Assembly: GCA_002897615.1 (NCBI GenBank) | Contig: BDTX01000030.1 | Coordinates: 1-64,000 of the forward strand | DNA length: 64,000 bases | Source of the DNA: a bacterium BMS3Bbin14 | Lineage (GTDB): Bacteria > Desulfobacterota > Desulfobulbia > Desulfobulbales > Desulfobulbaceae | Reading direction: 5' to 3' | Shown: one piece after another, positions 17,831 through 26,056 of the stretch | Position numbering within the stretch: the stretch's first letter is position 1 | Layout of the letters: each line of letters opens with the position of its first letter | The notes under the pieces: model-generated | The model's database searches: none | Told to the model about the DNA's origin: nothing | The model's input: only the letters and a program-made list of their open reading frames with translations | Made by a program: the position numbers and the translations under genes

Positions 17831-19110
17831 GCTCCCGCCTGTTTTCCAGCGCCGGTTTCCTCCAGTTTGCAGTCAGACCTGGTGATCCGGCGGCCAACCT
17901 CAAGACGGTCCGCCGCCTGCTCAAAGAATTGCAACCGGCCGCCGGCACCATCATTGTTCTCCCGGAGCTGTGGGCAACGGGCTTTGACTATCCCCGTCTC
18001 GACGACCTGGCCGAAGAAACACCGGGACTGCTGGAGGAACTCCGGGAACTGGCGGCCGGAGACGATATCTGCCTTGCCGGTTCACTCATTGAAAAGGTGG
18101 AGCAGGACCAGGCCCCGGCAAAACTGTACAACACCCTCTACCTGACCGGTCCCGGCGGCGTCATGGGGCGCTATCGCAAGCAGCATCTCTTTTCGTTCTG
18201 GCAGGAGGACCAATTCTTTACGCCGGGCGGCCGGCCGGTACCGATGGCGACGCCCCGGGGCTCGGTCGGCGGCCTGGTCTGTTACGACCTCAGGTTCCCG
18301 GAGCTGGCCAGGATGCAGGCGTTCAACGGCGCCAGGCTCCTGGTTGTCCCGGCCCAGTGGCCGGCGACGCGGCTGGACCACTGGCGAACCCTGCTGCGCG
18401 CGCGGGCCATCGAAAACCAGGTGTTTGTCGCGGCGGCCAACAGTTGCGGCGGCGCGGGAGAAACCGGCTTCGCCGGTCATTCAATGATTGTGGCGCCGGA
18501 CGGAACGGTCCTGGCCGAGGCCGGCGACCGGGAGGAGACCGGCGCCGCCGCTCTCCCTGAAGCTGATCTGCAACGGCTCCGTTCCCGTTTCTGCAACGTG
18601 GGGGAACGGCCCCGGCCACTGCAAGACGAAGACAAACTTGTCTCTCTGCCTCAATTACGGGAACACCTGCAGACAATCCGCGACCAGGGGAGCAAGGTTG
18701 CCTTTACCAATGGCTGCTTCGATATTCTGCACAGCGGCCATGTCGCCTACCTGGAACAGGCCCGCCAGACCGCGGACTGCCTGGTGGTCGCCCTGAACAG
18801 CGACCTGTCGGTCAGAAAAATCAAGGGAGACGGCCGGCCGATTAACAGTGAAGCCGACCGGGCCAGGGTACTGGCGGCGCTTGGCTGCGTTGATTTCGTG
18901 GTCATCTTTGCCGAGCCGACGCCAATCGGTCTGATCGCGGCGCTCAAGCCCGATGTCCTGGTCAAGGGGGCAGACTGGCCGGAAGACCTGATAGTCGGGG
19001 CCGCCGAGGTAAAGGCCGCGGGGGGCCGGGTGGCGCGGATCGCCTTTGAGCACCAGGTATCCACCTCTGCGGTTATTTCACGTATCCGGCAGCAGGGCGA
19101 AAGAGAATGA
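17827..19110 (+). CDS. Fusion of a nitrilase-superfamily amidohydrolase and an RfaE/HldE-type adenylyltransferase
   Basis: 427 residues in one uninterrupted frame. Residues 1-260 form a carbon-nitrogen hydrolase with the complete triad: Glu47 in VLPELWATGFD, Lys118 in RYRKQHLF and Cys152 in LVCYDLRFPEL. This is the omega-amidase-like branch. Residues 275-427 form a cytidylyltransferase-like fold with TNGCFDILHSGHVAYLEQAR (HxGH at 302-305), GRPINSEADRARVLAALGCVDFVV and KPDVLVKGADW, as in the C-terminal domain of HldE that makes ADP-heptose. Each half looks intact, so both may be active. Omega-amidase repairs 2-keto-acid amides, while HldE feeds LPS core synthesis, and the link between them is unclear. 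It overlaps the upstream gene. Confidence 0.85.
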   Translation: MSSRLFSSAGFLQFAVRPGDPAANLKTVRRLLKELQPAAGTIIVLPELWATGFDYPRLDDLAEETPGLLEELRELAAGDDICLAGSLIEKVEQDQAPAKLYNTLYLTGPGGVMGRYRKQHLFSFWQEDQFFTPGGRPVPMATPRGSVGGLVCYDLRFPELARMQAFNGARLLVVPAQWPATRLDHWRTLLRARAIENQVFVAAANSCGGAGETGFAGHSMIVAPDGTVLAEAGDREETGAAALPEADLQRLRSRFCNVGERPRPLQDEDKLVSLPQLREHLQTIRDQGSKVAFTNGCFDILHSGHVAYLEQARQTADCLVVALNSDLSVRKIKGDGRPINSEADRARVLAALGCVDFVVIFAEPTPIGLIAALKPDVLVKGADWPEDLIVGAAEVKAAGGRVARIAFEHQVSTSAVISRIRQQGERE

Positions 19111-19170
19111 GCCCTCTCCGGCTGGTGGCATATTAATTCAACAGAATCAAAGATAAAGAGCGGGAAGGAT

Positions 19171-19398
19171 ATGAAGGCATCTTTTGTTGACACCGGTTCG
19201 ATCGTCGTTATTGCAACTACATTCGTTGTCTTTCTGGTCGCCTTGTTTACCAAAGGGCTTACCCACGATCTGCTGTTGGAAATCGGGGTATTCCTGGTGT
19301 CGGTAAAACTGATTATAATGACCTACAAGAATGGTGTGCATGCGGATAAACTGGAAAAAGATATAAAAGAAATAAAAGAATTGATCATGCAGAAATGA
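19171..19398 (+). CDS. Small single- or two-helix membrane protein, hypothetical
   Basis: 75 residues. GGAAGGAT directly precedes the ATG. A hydrophobic stretch from residue 10 to 27 (SIVVIATTFVVFLVALFT) and a second one (LLLEIGVFLVSVKLIIM) are followed by a charged helical tail, DKLEKDIKEIKELIMQK. The coding pattern and the terminator behind it support a real gene. Function is unknown. Confidence 0.65.
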   Translation: MKASFVDTGSIVVIATTFVVFLVALFTKGLTHDLLLEIGVFLVSVKLIIMTYKNGVHADKLEKDIKEIKELIMQK

Positions 19399-19426
19399 GC
19401 TGCCCCGCCTCTGGCGGCGGGGCAGC
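19399..19426. terminator. Hairpin after the small membrane protein gene
   Basis: An 11-bp stem, GCTGCCCCGCC / GGCGGGGCAGC, with a short loop. It lies between the small gene and the convergent aspS and has no clear T run. Confidence 0.6.
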
Positions 19427-19449
19427 GACCCCCCTGCCCTGTCCCCGGC

Positions 19450-21225
19450 TTACCAGTCGGGCCGCAGGGAAAGATCGGTGAGCTGCTTCCGGTCCACGGC
19501 CGCCGGGGCATCGGTCAGCGGACAGGTCGCCTTCTGGGTCTTGGGAAAGGCGATGACATCACGGATGGAATCGCTGCCGGTCAGAATCATCATCAGCCGG
19601 TCAACACCAAAGGCGATACCGCCGTGGGGCGGAGCCCCCAGCTCCAGGGCCCGGAGCAGAAAACCGAATTTCTCCTGCGCCTCCTCCGGCCCAATGCCCA
19701 GCACCGAAAAGACCTTTTCCTGCACATCCCGGCGATGAATACGGATAGAGCCGCCGCCGATCTCGTTGCCGTTTAACACCAGGTCATAGGCCCGGCTCTT
19801 GACCCGGGCCGGATCGGTTGCCAGCAGGTCCAGCTGGTCCTCGTTGGGGGCGGTAAAAGGATGATGCACGGCCGAGTACCGTTTTTCCTTCTGATCGTAT
19901 TCGACCAGCGGGAAGTCGGTGATCCAGAGAAAATTATAGGTCCCCTCTTTAATCAGCCCCAGGCGCCGGGCCAGCTCCAACCGGAGTTCAGCCAGCACCT
20001 GGTTCGCCACTGCCGCCGGGCCGGCGCCAAAAAGGATGAGGTCGCCCGGCTCCACGCCCAGGGCCTCACCCAGGGCCTTGATCTCGTCATCGCTGAAAAA
20101 CTTGCTGATCGGCGACTGCCACCCGTCTTCCCTGATCTTGATCCAGGCCATGCCGCGGGCGCCGAAAGTTGCCGCATAATCAGCCAGGTTATCGAGGTCC
20201 TTTCTTGAAAACGTGGCGCAACCCTTGGCATTAATGGCCTTGACCACACCGTCCCCTTCAATGACCGAGTTGAAAACCTTGAATCCGCAGCCCCGGAGTA
20301 TTTCGGTCAGGTCAACCAGCTCAAAACCAAAACGGGTATCGGGGCGATCCGTGCCGAATCTCTGCACGGCCTCGTCATAGGTCATATGCTTGAATGGCGG
20401 TTGCAGCTCGATATTGCCGGCGGCCCGGAAAACAGCCTGAATCATCTCTTCGGCAATGCCGATGATATCATCTTCGCCGACAAAGCTGAGCTCCATATCG
20501 ATCTGGGTGAATTCCGGCTGCCGGTCCGCCCGCAGGTCTTCGTCGCGGAAGCATCTGACCACCTGGAAGTAGCGGTCCATGCCGGCCATCATCAGCAGTT
20601 GTTTAAAGAGCTGCGGCGATTGCGGCAGGGCATAAAATTTTCCGGGATTGACCCGGCTGGGGACCAGGTAGTCGCGCGCGCCTTCCGGGGTGGAGCGGGT
20701 GAGCATGGGGGTTTCTATTTCCAGGAAATTGTTTTCGCTCAGATAGTTCCGTACCGCCAGGACCGCCTGGTGACGCATGATCAGGTTTCCCGCCTTCTCG
20801 GGCCGGCGCAGGTCCAGGTAGCGGTACTGCAGGCGCAGGTTGTCGGAGACCTCGACATCTTCATCCAGGGGAAAGGGAGGAGTTTCACTGACATTGAGGA
20901 TCAGCAACTCGTTAACCAGCACCTCGATGGCCCCGGTTTCCAGCTTGGGATTCTCCATGTCGGCCGGCCGCCGGCAAACCGTACCGCGAACGGCCAGCAC
21001 CCATTCGCTGCGGAGCCGGTGAGCTTTGGCATGGACGGCGGCGTTTCTCTCCGGGTTGAAAACGACCTGGGTGATGCCCCAGCGGTCCCGCAGGTCGATA
21101 AAGATGACCCCGCCATGGTCGCGGCGGCGCAGAACCCAGCCCATGAGAATAACTTCCTGGTCCAGGTGATCAGGGCCGAGTTCGTTGCATGTATGTGTGC
21201 GCCTGAGCGCTCCTAGTGAATCCAT
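19450..21225 (-). CDS. aspS: Aspartyl-tRNA synthetase
   Basis: 591 residues, the bacterial length. The N-terminal OB fold has GWVLRRRDHGGVIFIDLRDRWG. Class II motif 2 is FRDEDLRADRQPEFTQIDME, and motif 3 is GIAFGVDRLMMIL. The insertion typical of bacterial AspRS lies between them. The C-terminal TDAPAAVDRKQLTDLSL is the family ending that follows the catalytic core. It charges tRNA-Asp. Whether it also charges tRNA-Asn depends on whether the genome has an AsnRS, which cannot be seen here. GGAGC lies before the ATG, which starts 18 nt after hisS on the same strand, so hisS-aspS form an operon. Confidence 0.97.
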   Translation of the reverse strand: MDSLGALRRTHTCNELGPDHLDQEVILMGWVLRRRDHGGVIFIDLRDRWGITQVVFNPERNAAVHAKAHRLRSEWVLAVRGTVCRRPADMENPKLETGAIEVLVNELLILNVSETPPFPLDEDVEVSDNLRLQYRYLDLRRPEKAGNLIMRHQAVLAVRNYLSENNFLEIETPMLTRSTPEGARDYLVPSRVNPGKFYALPQSPQLFKQLLMMAGMDRYFQVVRCFRDEDLRADRQPEFTQIDMELSFVGEDDIIGIAEEMIQAVFRAAGNIELQPPFKHMTYDEAVQRFGTDRPDTRFGFELVDLTEILRGCGFKVFNSVIEGDGVVKAINAKGCATFSRKDLDNLADYAATFGARGMAWIKIREDGWQSPISKFFSDDEIKALGEALGVEPGDLILFGAGPAAVANQVLAELRLELARRLGLIKEGTYNFLWITDFPLVEYDQKEKRYSAVHHPFTAPNEDQLDLLATDPARVKSRAYDLVLNGNEIGGGSIRIHRRDVQEKVFSVLGIGPEEAQEKFGFLLRALELGAPPHGGIAFGVDRLMMILTGSDSIRDVIAFPKTQKATCPLTDAPAAVDRKQLTDLSLRPDW

Positions 21226-21243
21226 GAAAAGCTCCGATATATT

Positions 21244-22515
21244 TCAGGTTGTCTGTATAATGTCGATCAGTTGCAGGCACTCTTGCCCGACATCGGCCTG
21301 CAGGGGAAAAGGGAGCTGCTCCTGGGTCTGCATGTTACGCAGAATTGCCGTCTGCCGTTCCAGTTCGTCATCCCCGAGAATAAGTGTATGGCGGGCCGCC
21401 TGGCGGGCCGCCTGTTTCATCTGCGCTTTCAGGCTGCGGCCGCTGTAATCCATGGCGGCCCGCAGTCCGCGCTGCCGCAGACCATGCACCAGCCGATAGC
21501 CGTGCAGGCCGGCCCGGCTGCCGAGCGCGGCAACGAACAGATCCAGGGACGGTCCCGGCCTTTCGGCCCTGTTGTCTGCCGCCTGCAGCAGCAGGACCAG
21601 GCGCTCCATCCCCATGGCAAAACCAATACCGGGGAGTTTCGGACCGCCCAGTTGCTCGATGAGTCCGTCATAGCGCCCCCCGGCGCCGATAGCAGCCTGG
21701 GCGCCCAGGTCACCGGTAACGAATTCAAAGGTGGTCCGGGTGTAATAGTCCAGGCCGCGCACCATGAATCGGTTGAGGGAATAGCTGACCCCCAGCAGGT
21801 CAAGGCGGCTTTGCACCTGGTCGAAATGGGAACGGCACTCGGGGCAGAGGGCGTCCAGGATGGAGGGCGCCTCCTCAACCACTTCCCGGCAACCGGCCTT
21901 TTTGCAGTCCAGCACGCGCAGGGGATTGGTCTCCGAGCGGCGGCGGCAGTCTTCACAGAGACCCGCCTGGCGGTCTTGCAGGTAGGCGACCAGCCGGCGG
22001 CGAAATTCCGGGCGGCAGCCGGGACAGCCGAGCGAGTTGACTTCCAGGCTCGCGCTCAGACCGAGCTCCGTCAGCAGCATCTGTCCCATGGCCATCAGCT
22101 CGGCATCAATCTCCGGCTCAACCGCGCCGATCACCTCGGCGTCGACCTGGTGAAACTGTCTGAGCCGGCCCTTTTGCGGGCGTTCATGGCGAAACATGGG
22201 GCCAATGGTATAGAGCCGTTGAACCGGCTGCCGAACATGCAGGCCATGCTCGATAAAAGCACGGAGCAGTGAAGCAGTCGCTTCGGGCCGCATGGTAATC
22301 CCCATCTCGACAAAGGTATACATTTCCTTTTCAACAATATCGGTTGCCTCGCCGATGGAGCGGGCAAAGAGTTCCGTTTTTTCCAGGATCGGCAGGCGGA
22401 TTTCATGACAACCGAACCGCTGAAAAATGTCCCTGGCAACACCTTCAATATGCTGCCACAGCGGGACCTCTTCCGGCAGAATATCCTTGAAGCCGTTAAT
22501 GGCTTTGATTTTCAA
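21244..22515 (-). CDS. hisS: Histidyl-tRNA synthetase
   Basis: 423 residues. Class II motifs are present: MTMRPEATASLLRAF-type motif 2 region (GITMRPEATASLLRAFIEH), RHERPQKGRLRQFHQVDAE, the HisRS signature RGLDYYTRTTFEFV, and GGRYDGLIEQLGGPKLPGIGFAMGMERL as motif 3. A four-cysteine insertion (CPGCRPEFRR, CEDCRRRSETNP, CKKAGC) is seen in many bacterial HisRS proteins. The start is a TTG eight bases after a GGAGG, which fits better than any later ATG. It is followed at 18 nt by aspS. Confidence 0.96.
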   Translation of the reverse strand: MKIKAINGFKDILPEEVPLWQHIEGVARDIFQRFGCHEIRLPILEKTELFARSIGEATDIVEKEMYTFVEMGITMRPEATASLLRAFIEHGLHVRQPVQRLYTIGPMFRHERPQKGRLRQFHQVDAEVIGAVEPEIDAELMAMGQMLLTELGLSASLEVNSLGCPGCRPEFRRRLVAYLQDRQAGLCEDCRRRSETNPLRVLDCKKAGCREVVEEAPSILDALCPECRSHFDQVQSRLDLLGVSYSLNRFMVRGLDYYTRTTFEFVTGDLGAQAAIGAGGRYDGLIEQLGGPKLPGIGFAMGMERLVLLLQAADNRAERPGPSLDLFVAALGSRAGLHGYRLVHGLRQRGLRAAMDYSGRSLKAQMKQAARQAARHTLILGDDELERQTAILRNMQTQEQLPFPLQADVGQECLQLIDIIQTT

Positions 22516-22796
22516 AAAAATGCCTCCGTCGGGTCAAAAAAATGGATCGGCACCGAACCAGTTGTCCTTACGAAACAGGGACGGCCGTAATTTTGAGATG
22601 TTCTGATAAAAAATTTAAAATTTAATCAAAAAGAAGGTAAAAAGTCAAGCCGATGCCGTCGAATTATGGTAAAATTGGAAACTAATGTTTTTTATTTGGC
22701 AATGCCGAAACCAAATGGCCACCAGTGATCTTGACAAAGTAATTTGCTCAGGGCATTATCACTTGAGTTATCTTTTACAAAGAACAAGAGATTGAC

Positions 22797-23789
22797 ATGA
22801 AATTACCAGAACTTAAAATCGGCTCGTTTACCGCGCGCGTTCCCATTATCCAGGGCGGGATGTCGATTCGTGTTTCCACTGCGGCCCTGGCTGTTCCGGT
22901 TGCCGAATGTGGTGGTATCGGCACCATCGGCGGCTCCGCCATTCCGGTTGCGGAACTGCAGGATGACATCCGCCAGGCCAAGAGAAGCACCAACGGCATC
23001 ATTGCCGTCAACATTATGTATGCGATGCGGGAATTTTATGAACTGGTGATAGGCTCCATCGAGGCCGGGGTGGACATGATCATCACCGGCGCCGGTTTTT
23101 CCCGGGATATCTTTAAGATAGGAAAAAAATACAATGTTCCGATAATCTCCATCGTTTCCTCTCCGGCCTTTGCCTGTCTGGCCGAAAAGCTGGGGGCGGC
23201 GGCGATTATTGTTGAGGCTGCCGAGGCCGGGGGCCATCTCGGGACGGACAAGAAGCTGCGCGATCTCTTTCCGGCCGTGCGCCAGGTGATCACCAAGGTC
23301 CCGCTCATTGCCGCCGGCGGCATTACCGATGGCTTTGAAATGGCCGAGCTGATGGACGAATACGGGGCCGACGGCATCCAGATCGCTTCACGTTTCGTAC
23401 TCAGCGAGGAGTGCGCGGTAGCGCCGGAGTTCAAGGACACCTTCCTGCAGGCCGGCAAGGACGACATTGTCCTGGTACAATCCCCGGTAGGCCTGCCGGG
23501 CCGGGCCATCAATACCCCTTTTGTGCAGAAAATGGCCCGGGGCGAAGATGTTTCCAGCAAGGAGTGCAAATTCAAGTGTCTGAAAAAATGCAGCTACAAG
23601 TACTGTATCCACGAACGGCTGAACAAGGCGCGCACCGGCGACATTGAAGAAGGCCTGGTCTTCTCCGGTGCCAATACCTACAAGATAAAGGAAACCCTCC
23701 CGGTGCGCGAAATTTTCGACCGTTTTGTCCGCGATGCCCAGTCAGTGTACCGGGGAAAAAAGAGCATGCTCAGTTCGACCTCGTCCTGA
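22797..23789 (+). CDS. FMN-dependent nitronate monooxygenase/enoyl reductase-like protein
   Basis: 330 residues. The TIM-barrel family signs are the PIIQGGMSIRVSTAALAVPVAECGGIGTIGG start, MIITGAGFSRDIF, IIVEAAEAGGHLG (the flavin-phosphate loop), LIAAGGITDG, and GADGIQIASRFVLSEEC. This group is generally annotated as 2-nitropropane dioxygenase or FabK-like. The C-terminal tail has four cysteines in CKFKCLKKCSYKYCI, unusual for the classical enzymes and suggestive of a metal or cluster site. The true substrate is uncertain. An in-frame ATG follows an AAGAACAAGAG stretch. The gene is divergent from hisS and precedes pcnB by less than 30 nt. Confidence 0.85.
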   Translation: MKLPELKIGSFTARVPIIQGGMSIRVSTAALAVPVAECGGIGTIGGSAIPVAELQDDIRQAKRSTNGIIAVNIMYAMREFYELVIGSIEAGVDMIITGAGFSRDIFKIGKKYNVPIISIVSSPAFACLAEKLGAAAIIVEAAEAGGHLGTDKKLRDLFPAVRQVITKVPLIAAGGITDGFEMAELMDEYGADGIQIASRFVLSEECAVAPEFKDTFLQAGKDDIVLVQSPVGLPGRAINTPFVQKMARGEDVSSKECKFKCLKKCSYKYCIHERLNKARTGDIEEGLVFSGANTYKIKETLPVREIFDRFVRDAQSVYRGKKSMLSSTSS

Positions 23790-23817
23790 ATCCCCCTATT
23801 TGATCATCCCCAAACCA

Positions 23818-25209
23818 ATGACTGCAGATCATATGAGCCAGAACGGGCACTGTCCCGACATTCCACCGAGCCCGGTACCGGTCATCATCCCGGCGACCGA
23901 CCACCCCATCAAGGTACATGACATTGACGGCGAGGCCCTCAAGGTACTGTACCGGCTCCGTGATGCCGGGTTCGCCGGCTACCTGGTCGGCGGCGGGGTT
24001 CGTGACCTGTACCTGGGGCAACGCCCCAAGGATTTCGACATCTCCACCAATGCCCGGCCCGGTCAGTTGCGAAAACTGTTTCGCAACAGCCGGACCATCG
24101 GCCGGCGGTTCCGGCTGGTCCAGGTATTTTTCCGCGGCGGTAAAATCATTGAGGTTTCGACCCTGCGCTCCCGGAGTGAGTACGATATCAATGACATCGA
24201 CAAGGTTCTGCCCAGCAACAATACCTTCGGCACCCTGCCCGAGGATGCCTTTCGTCGCGACCTGACCATCAATTCGTTGTTTTACGAGATTGAGCACAAC
24301 ACAATCATTGACTACGTCGGCGGCGTCAAGGATCTTGACCAGGGCATAATCCGCATCGTCGGCGAACCGGACCGCCGGGTCACGCGTGACCCGGTCCGCA
24401 TCATGCGGGTCGTGCGCCATGCCGCCAGGAACGGTTTCCGGATCGAGGAACAGTCCTGGCAGGCAATTATCCGGCATCGGCACAAACTTGACCTCTGCCC
24501 GCCTTCCCGCATCAGGGACGAACTGCTCAGAGACCTGCGGAGCGGCAAAAGTGAGCCTTGGACGCGAACTGTTTTAAAAAGCCGGATATTTACCACTATC
24601 CTGCCATTTTATGCGGAAATTCTTGATGGAGCCCGAGGCCGGCAGCGGCAGCAGGAATTGCTGGCGCTGACCCGCGTTCTTGATCGCCTGCATGGACAGT
24701 CCAGCGATGATTATCGGATTGAGATACCCGATTACATGCTTTTTACCACCCTGCTGGTACCGTGGGCCGAAGAACGTTTCGACTTGCTGCAACAGCGTTT
24801 GCACGGCCCGGCGCACCATACTTTATCCCGGGAAATCCGAGCCGAACTCGATAGTTTGTTCAGCGAACGCTTCAACATCAAACGGCTGGACAAGGAGGCC
24901 ATGACCACCCTGCTGGTCAACCTGCCGATCTTTGAATCGCACCAGCAAAAGGAGACCTGGCCCAAGTGGCTGCGGGGCAAAAGTTATTTTGCCGATTGTT
25001 CACGTTTTGCCCGCCTGTTTGTCGAGGCGGCGGGCGGCCCGGCCGTTGATGCCGGCCTGTTTGCCGCCCAACCCCGACAGCTCCGGCACGAAGCAGCTGA
25101 TTTTTCCGGCAAGGATTCCGGCCATGGCCGCCGGGCCAAGGGACGACGAGGCGGGCAGCCGGCCTTCAGCAACAGGGGCAAAGGGGTCTTCGGATTCCGG
25201 AATGGTTAA
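23818..25209 (+). CDS. pcnB: Poly(A) polymerase / CCA-adding family nucleotidyltransferase
   Basis: 463 residues from the ATG at 23818 (a second ATG lies at 23833). The nucleotidyltransferase core is clear: LVGGGVRDLYLGQRPKDFDI with the two-aspartate DFDI metal site, then RRFRLVQVFF, EDAFRRDLTINSLFY and DPVRIMRVVRHAARNGFRIE. These are the PcnB-type motifs. The C-terminus is basic (GRRAKGRRGGQPAFSNRGKG), as in poly(A) polymerase I, and probably binds RNA. The enzyme adds 3' tails that promote RNA decay, although some bacteria use close relatives for CCA addition. It lies between the FMN enzyme and the EEP gene with little space, so the three may form an operon. Confidence 0.88.
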   Translation: MTADHMSQNGHCPDIPPSPVPVIIPATDHPIKVHDIDGEALKVLYRLRDAGFAGYLVGGGVRDLYLGQRPKDFDISTNARPGQLRKLFRNSRTIGRRFRLVQVFFRGGKIIEVSTLRSRSEYDINDIDKVLPSNNTFGTLPEDAFRRDLTINSLFYEIEHNTIIDYVGGVKDLDQGIIRIVGEPDRRVTRDPVRIMRVVRHAARNGFRIEEQSWQAIIRHRHKLDLCPPSRIRDELLRDLRSGKSEPWTRTVLKSRIFTTILPFYAEILDGARGRQRQQELLALTRVLDRLHGQSSDDYRIEIPDYMLFTTLLVPWAEERFDLLQQRLHGPAHHTLSREIRAELDSLFSERFNIKRLDKEAMTTLLVNLPIFESHQQKETWPKWLRGKSYFADCSRFARLFVEAAGGPAVDAGLFAAQPRQLRHEAADFSGKDSGHGRRAKGRRGGQPAFSNRGKGVFGFRNG

Positions 25210-25212
25210 GCC

Positions 25213-25953
25213 ATGCGATTTCTTCTCTACAATATCCGCTATTGCACCGGCGTTGGTGTTCGTTTTCACCTGCCGCTTCCCTACGCAGGCTACCTGAAAC
25301 ATACCGGCGTCAATCTCGAGAGCATTGCCGCCTTCATCAAGTCGCTCCAGCCTGATATTGCAGGTTTAATCGAGGTTGACGAAGGTTCCTTCCGCACGGA
25401 CAATCACCTGTGCCAGGCCTCGACCATTGCCCACGAGCTTGGTTTTTCCTACGTGGTCGAATCCAAGTATGGAACCCGGTCCGTTGCCCAGAAGATGCCG
25501 ATCCTGAACAAGCAGGGAAATGCCCTGCTGAGTAAAAAGGAAATAATCAGCCACCGGTTTCACTATTTTAACGAGGGGGTCAAGCGCCTGGTCATCGAGG
25601 CCCGGCTGGCCGAGGTAACCGTTTTCCTCGTCCACCTGTCCCTGATGTTCCGGAAGCGACATTACCAGCTTGAACACCTCTATCAGTTGATCCGCAACGT
25701 GCAGGGTCCGATTATCGTGGCCGGTGACTTTAATGTCCTGTGGGGCAACCGGGAGCTGGAGCTGTTCCTGGCGGCAACCGGGCTGCAAAACGCCAATGGC
25801 AGAGGCAGCCCTTCCCATCCCAGCCGTTCCCCCAAACGGCAGCTGGACTTTATTCTGCACAGCCCGGAACTCGAAGTAAGCGACTTCCAGATCCCGTCGG
25901 TTCGCTACTCAGATCATGCGCCACTGGTGTGCGACTTCACACTAAGGAGTTAA
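25213..25953 (+). CDS. Endonuclease/exonuclease/phosphatase family protein
   Basis: 246 residues, starting four bases after pcnB. The EEP fold shows MRFLLYNIRYCTGVG at the start, then PDIAGLIEVDEG with the catalytic Glu, VHLSLMFRKRHYQ, IIVAGDFNVLWGN with the GDFN motif, and SDHAPLVCDF with the catalytic His. These are the usual residues for a magnesium-dependent phosphodiesterase. The substrate (DNA, RNA, lipid or phosphate ester) is not shown by the sequence. No signal peptide is seen, so it is cytoplasmic. A strong bidirectional terminator follows. Confidence 0.85.
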   Translation: MRFLLYNIRYCTGVGVRFHLPLPYAGYLKHTGVNLESIAAFIKSLQPDIAGLIEVDEGSFRTDNHLCQASTIAHELGFSYVVESKYGTRSVAQKMPILNKQGNALLSKKEIISHRFHYFNEGVKRLVIEARLAEVTVFLVHLSLMFRKRHYQLEHLYQLIRNVQGPIIVAGDFNVLWGNRELELFLAATGLQNANGRGSPSHPSRSPKRQLDFILHSPELEVSDFQIPSVRYSDHAPLVCDFTLRS

Positions 25954-25993
25954 CGTCCTTCCCGTTTTTACAGGCCCGGCGAGTTGAAACAAT

Positions 25994-26031
25994 AAAAAAA
26001 GGGAAAACCCCGATGGGGTTTTCCCTTTTTT
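25994..26031. terminator. Bidirectional rho-independent terminator
   Basis: AAAAAAGGGAAAACCCC and GGGGTTTTCCCTTTTTT pair perfectly, with A and T tracts on both sides. It serves the EEP gene (plus strand) and the DUF3373 gene (minus strand). Confidence 0.95.
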
Positions 26032-26056
26032 GCTTTCAGTAAGTCAGCAGACTTGG

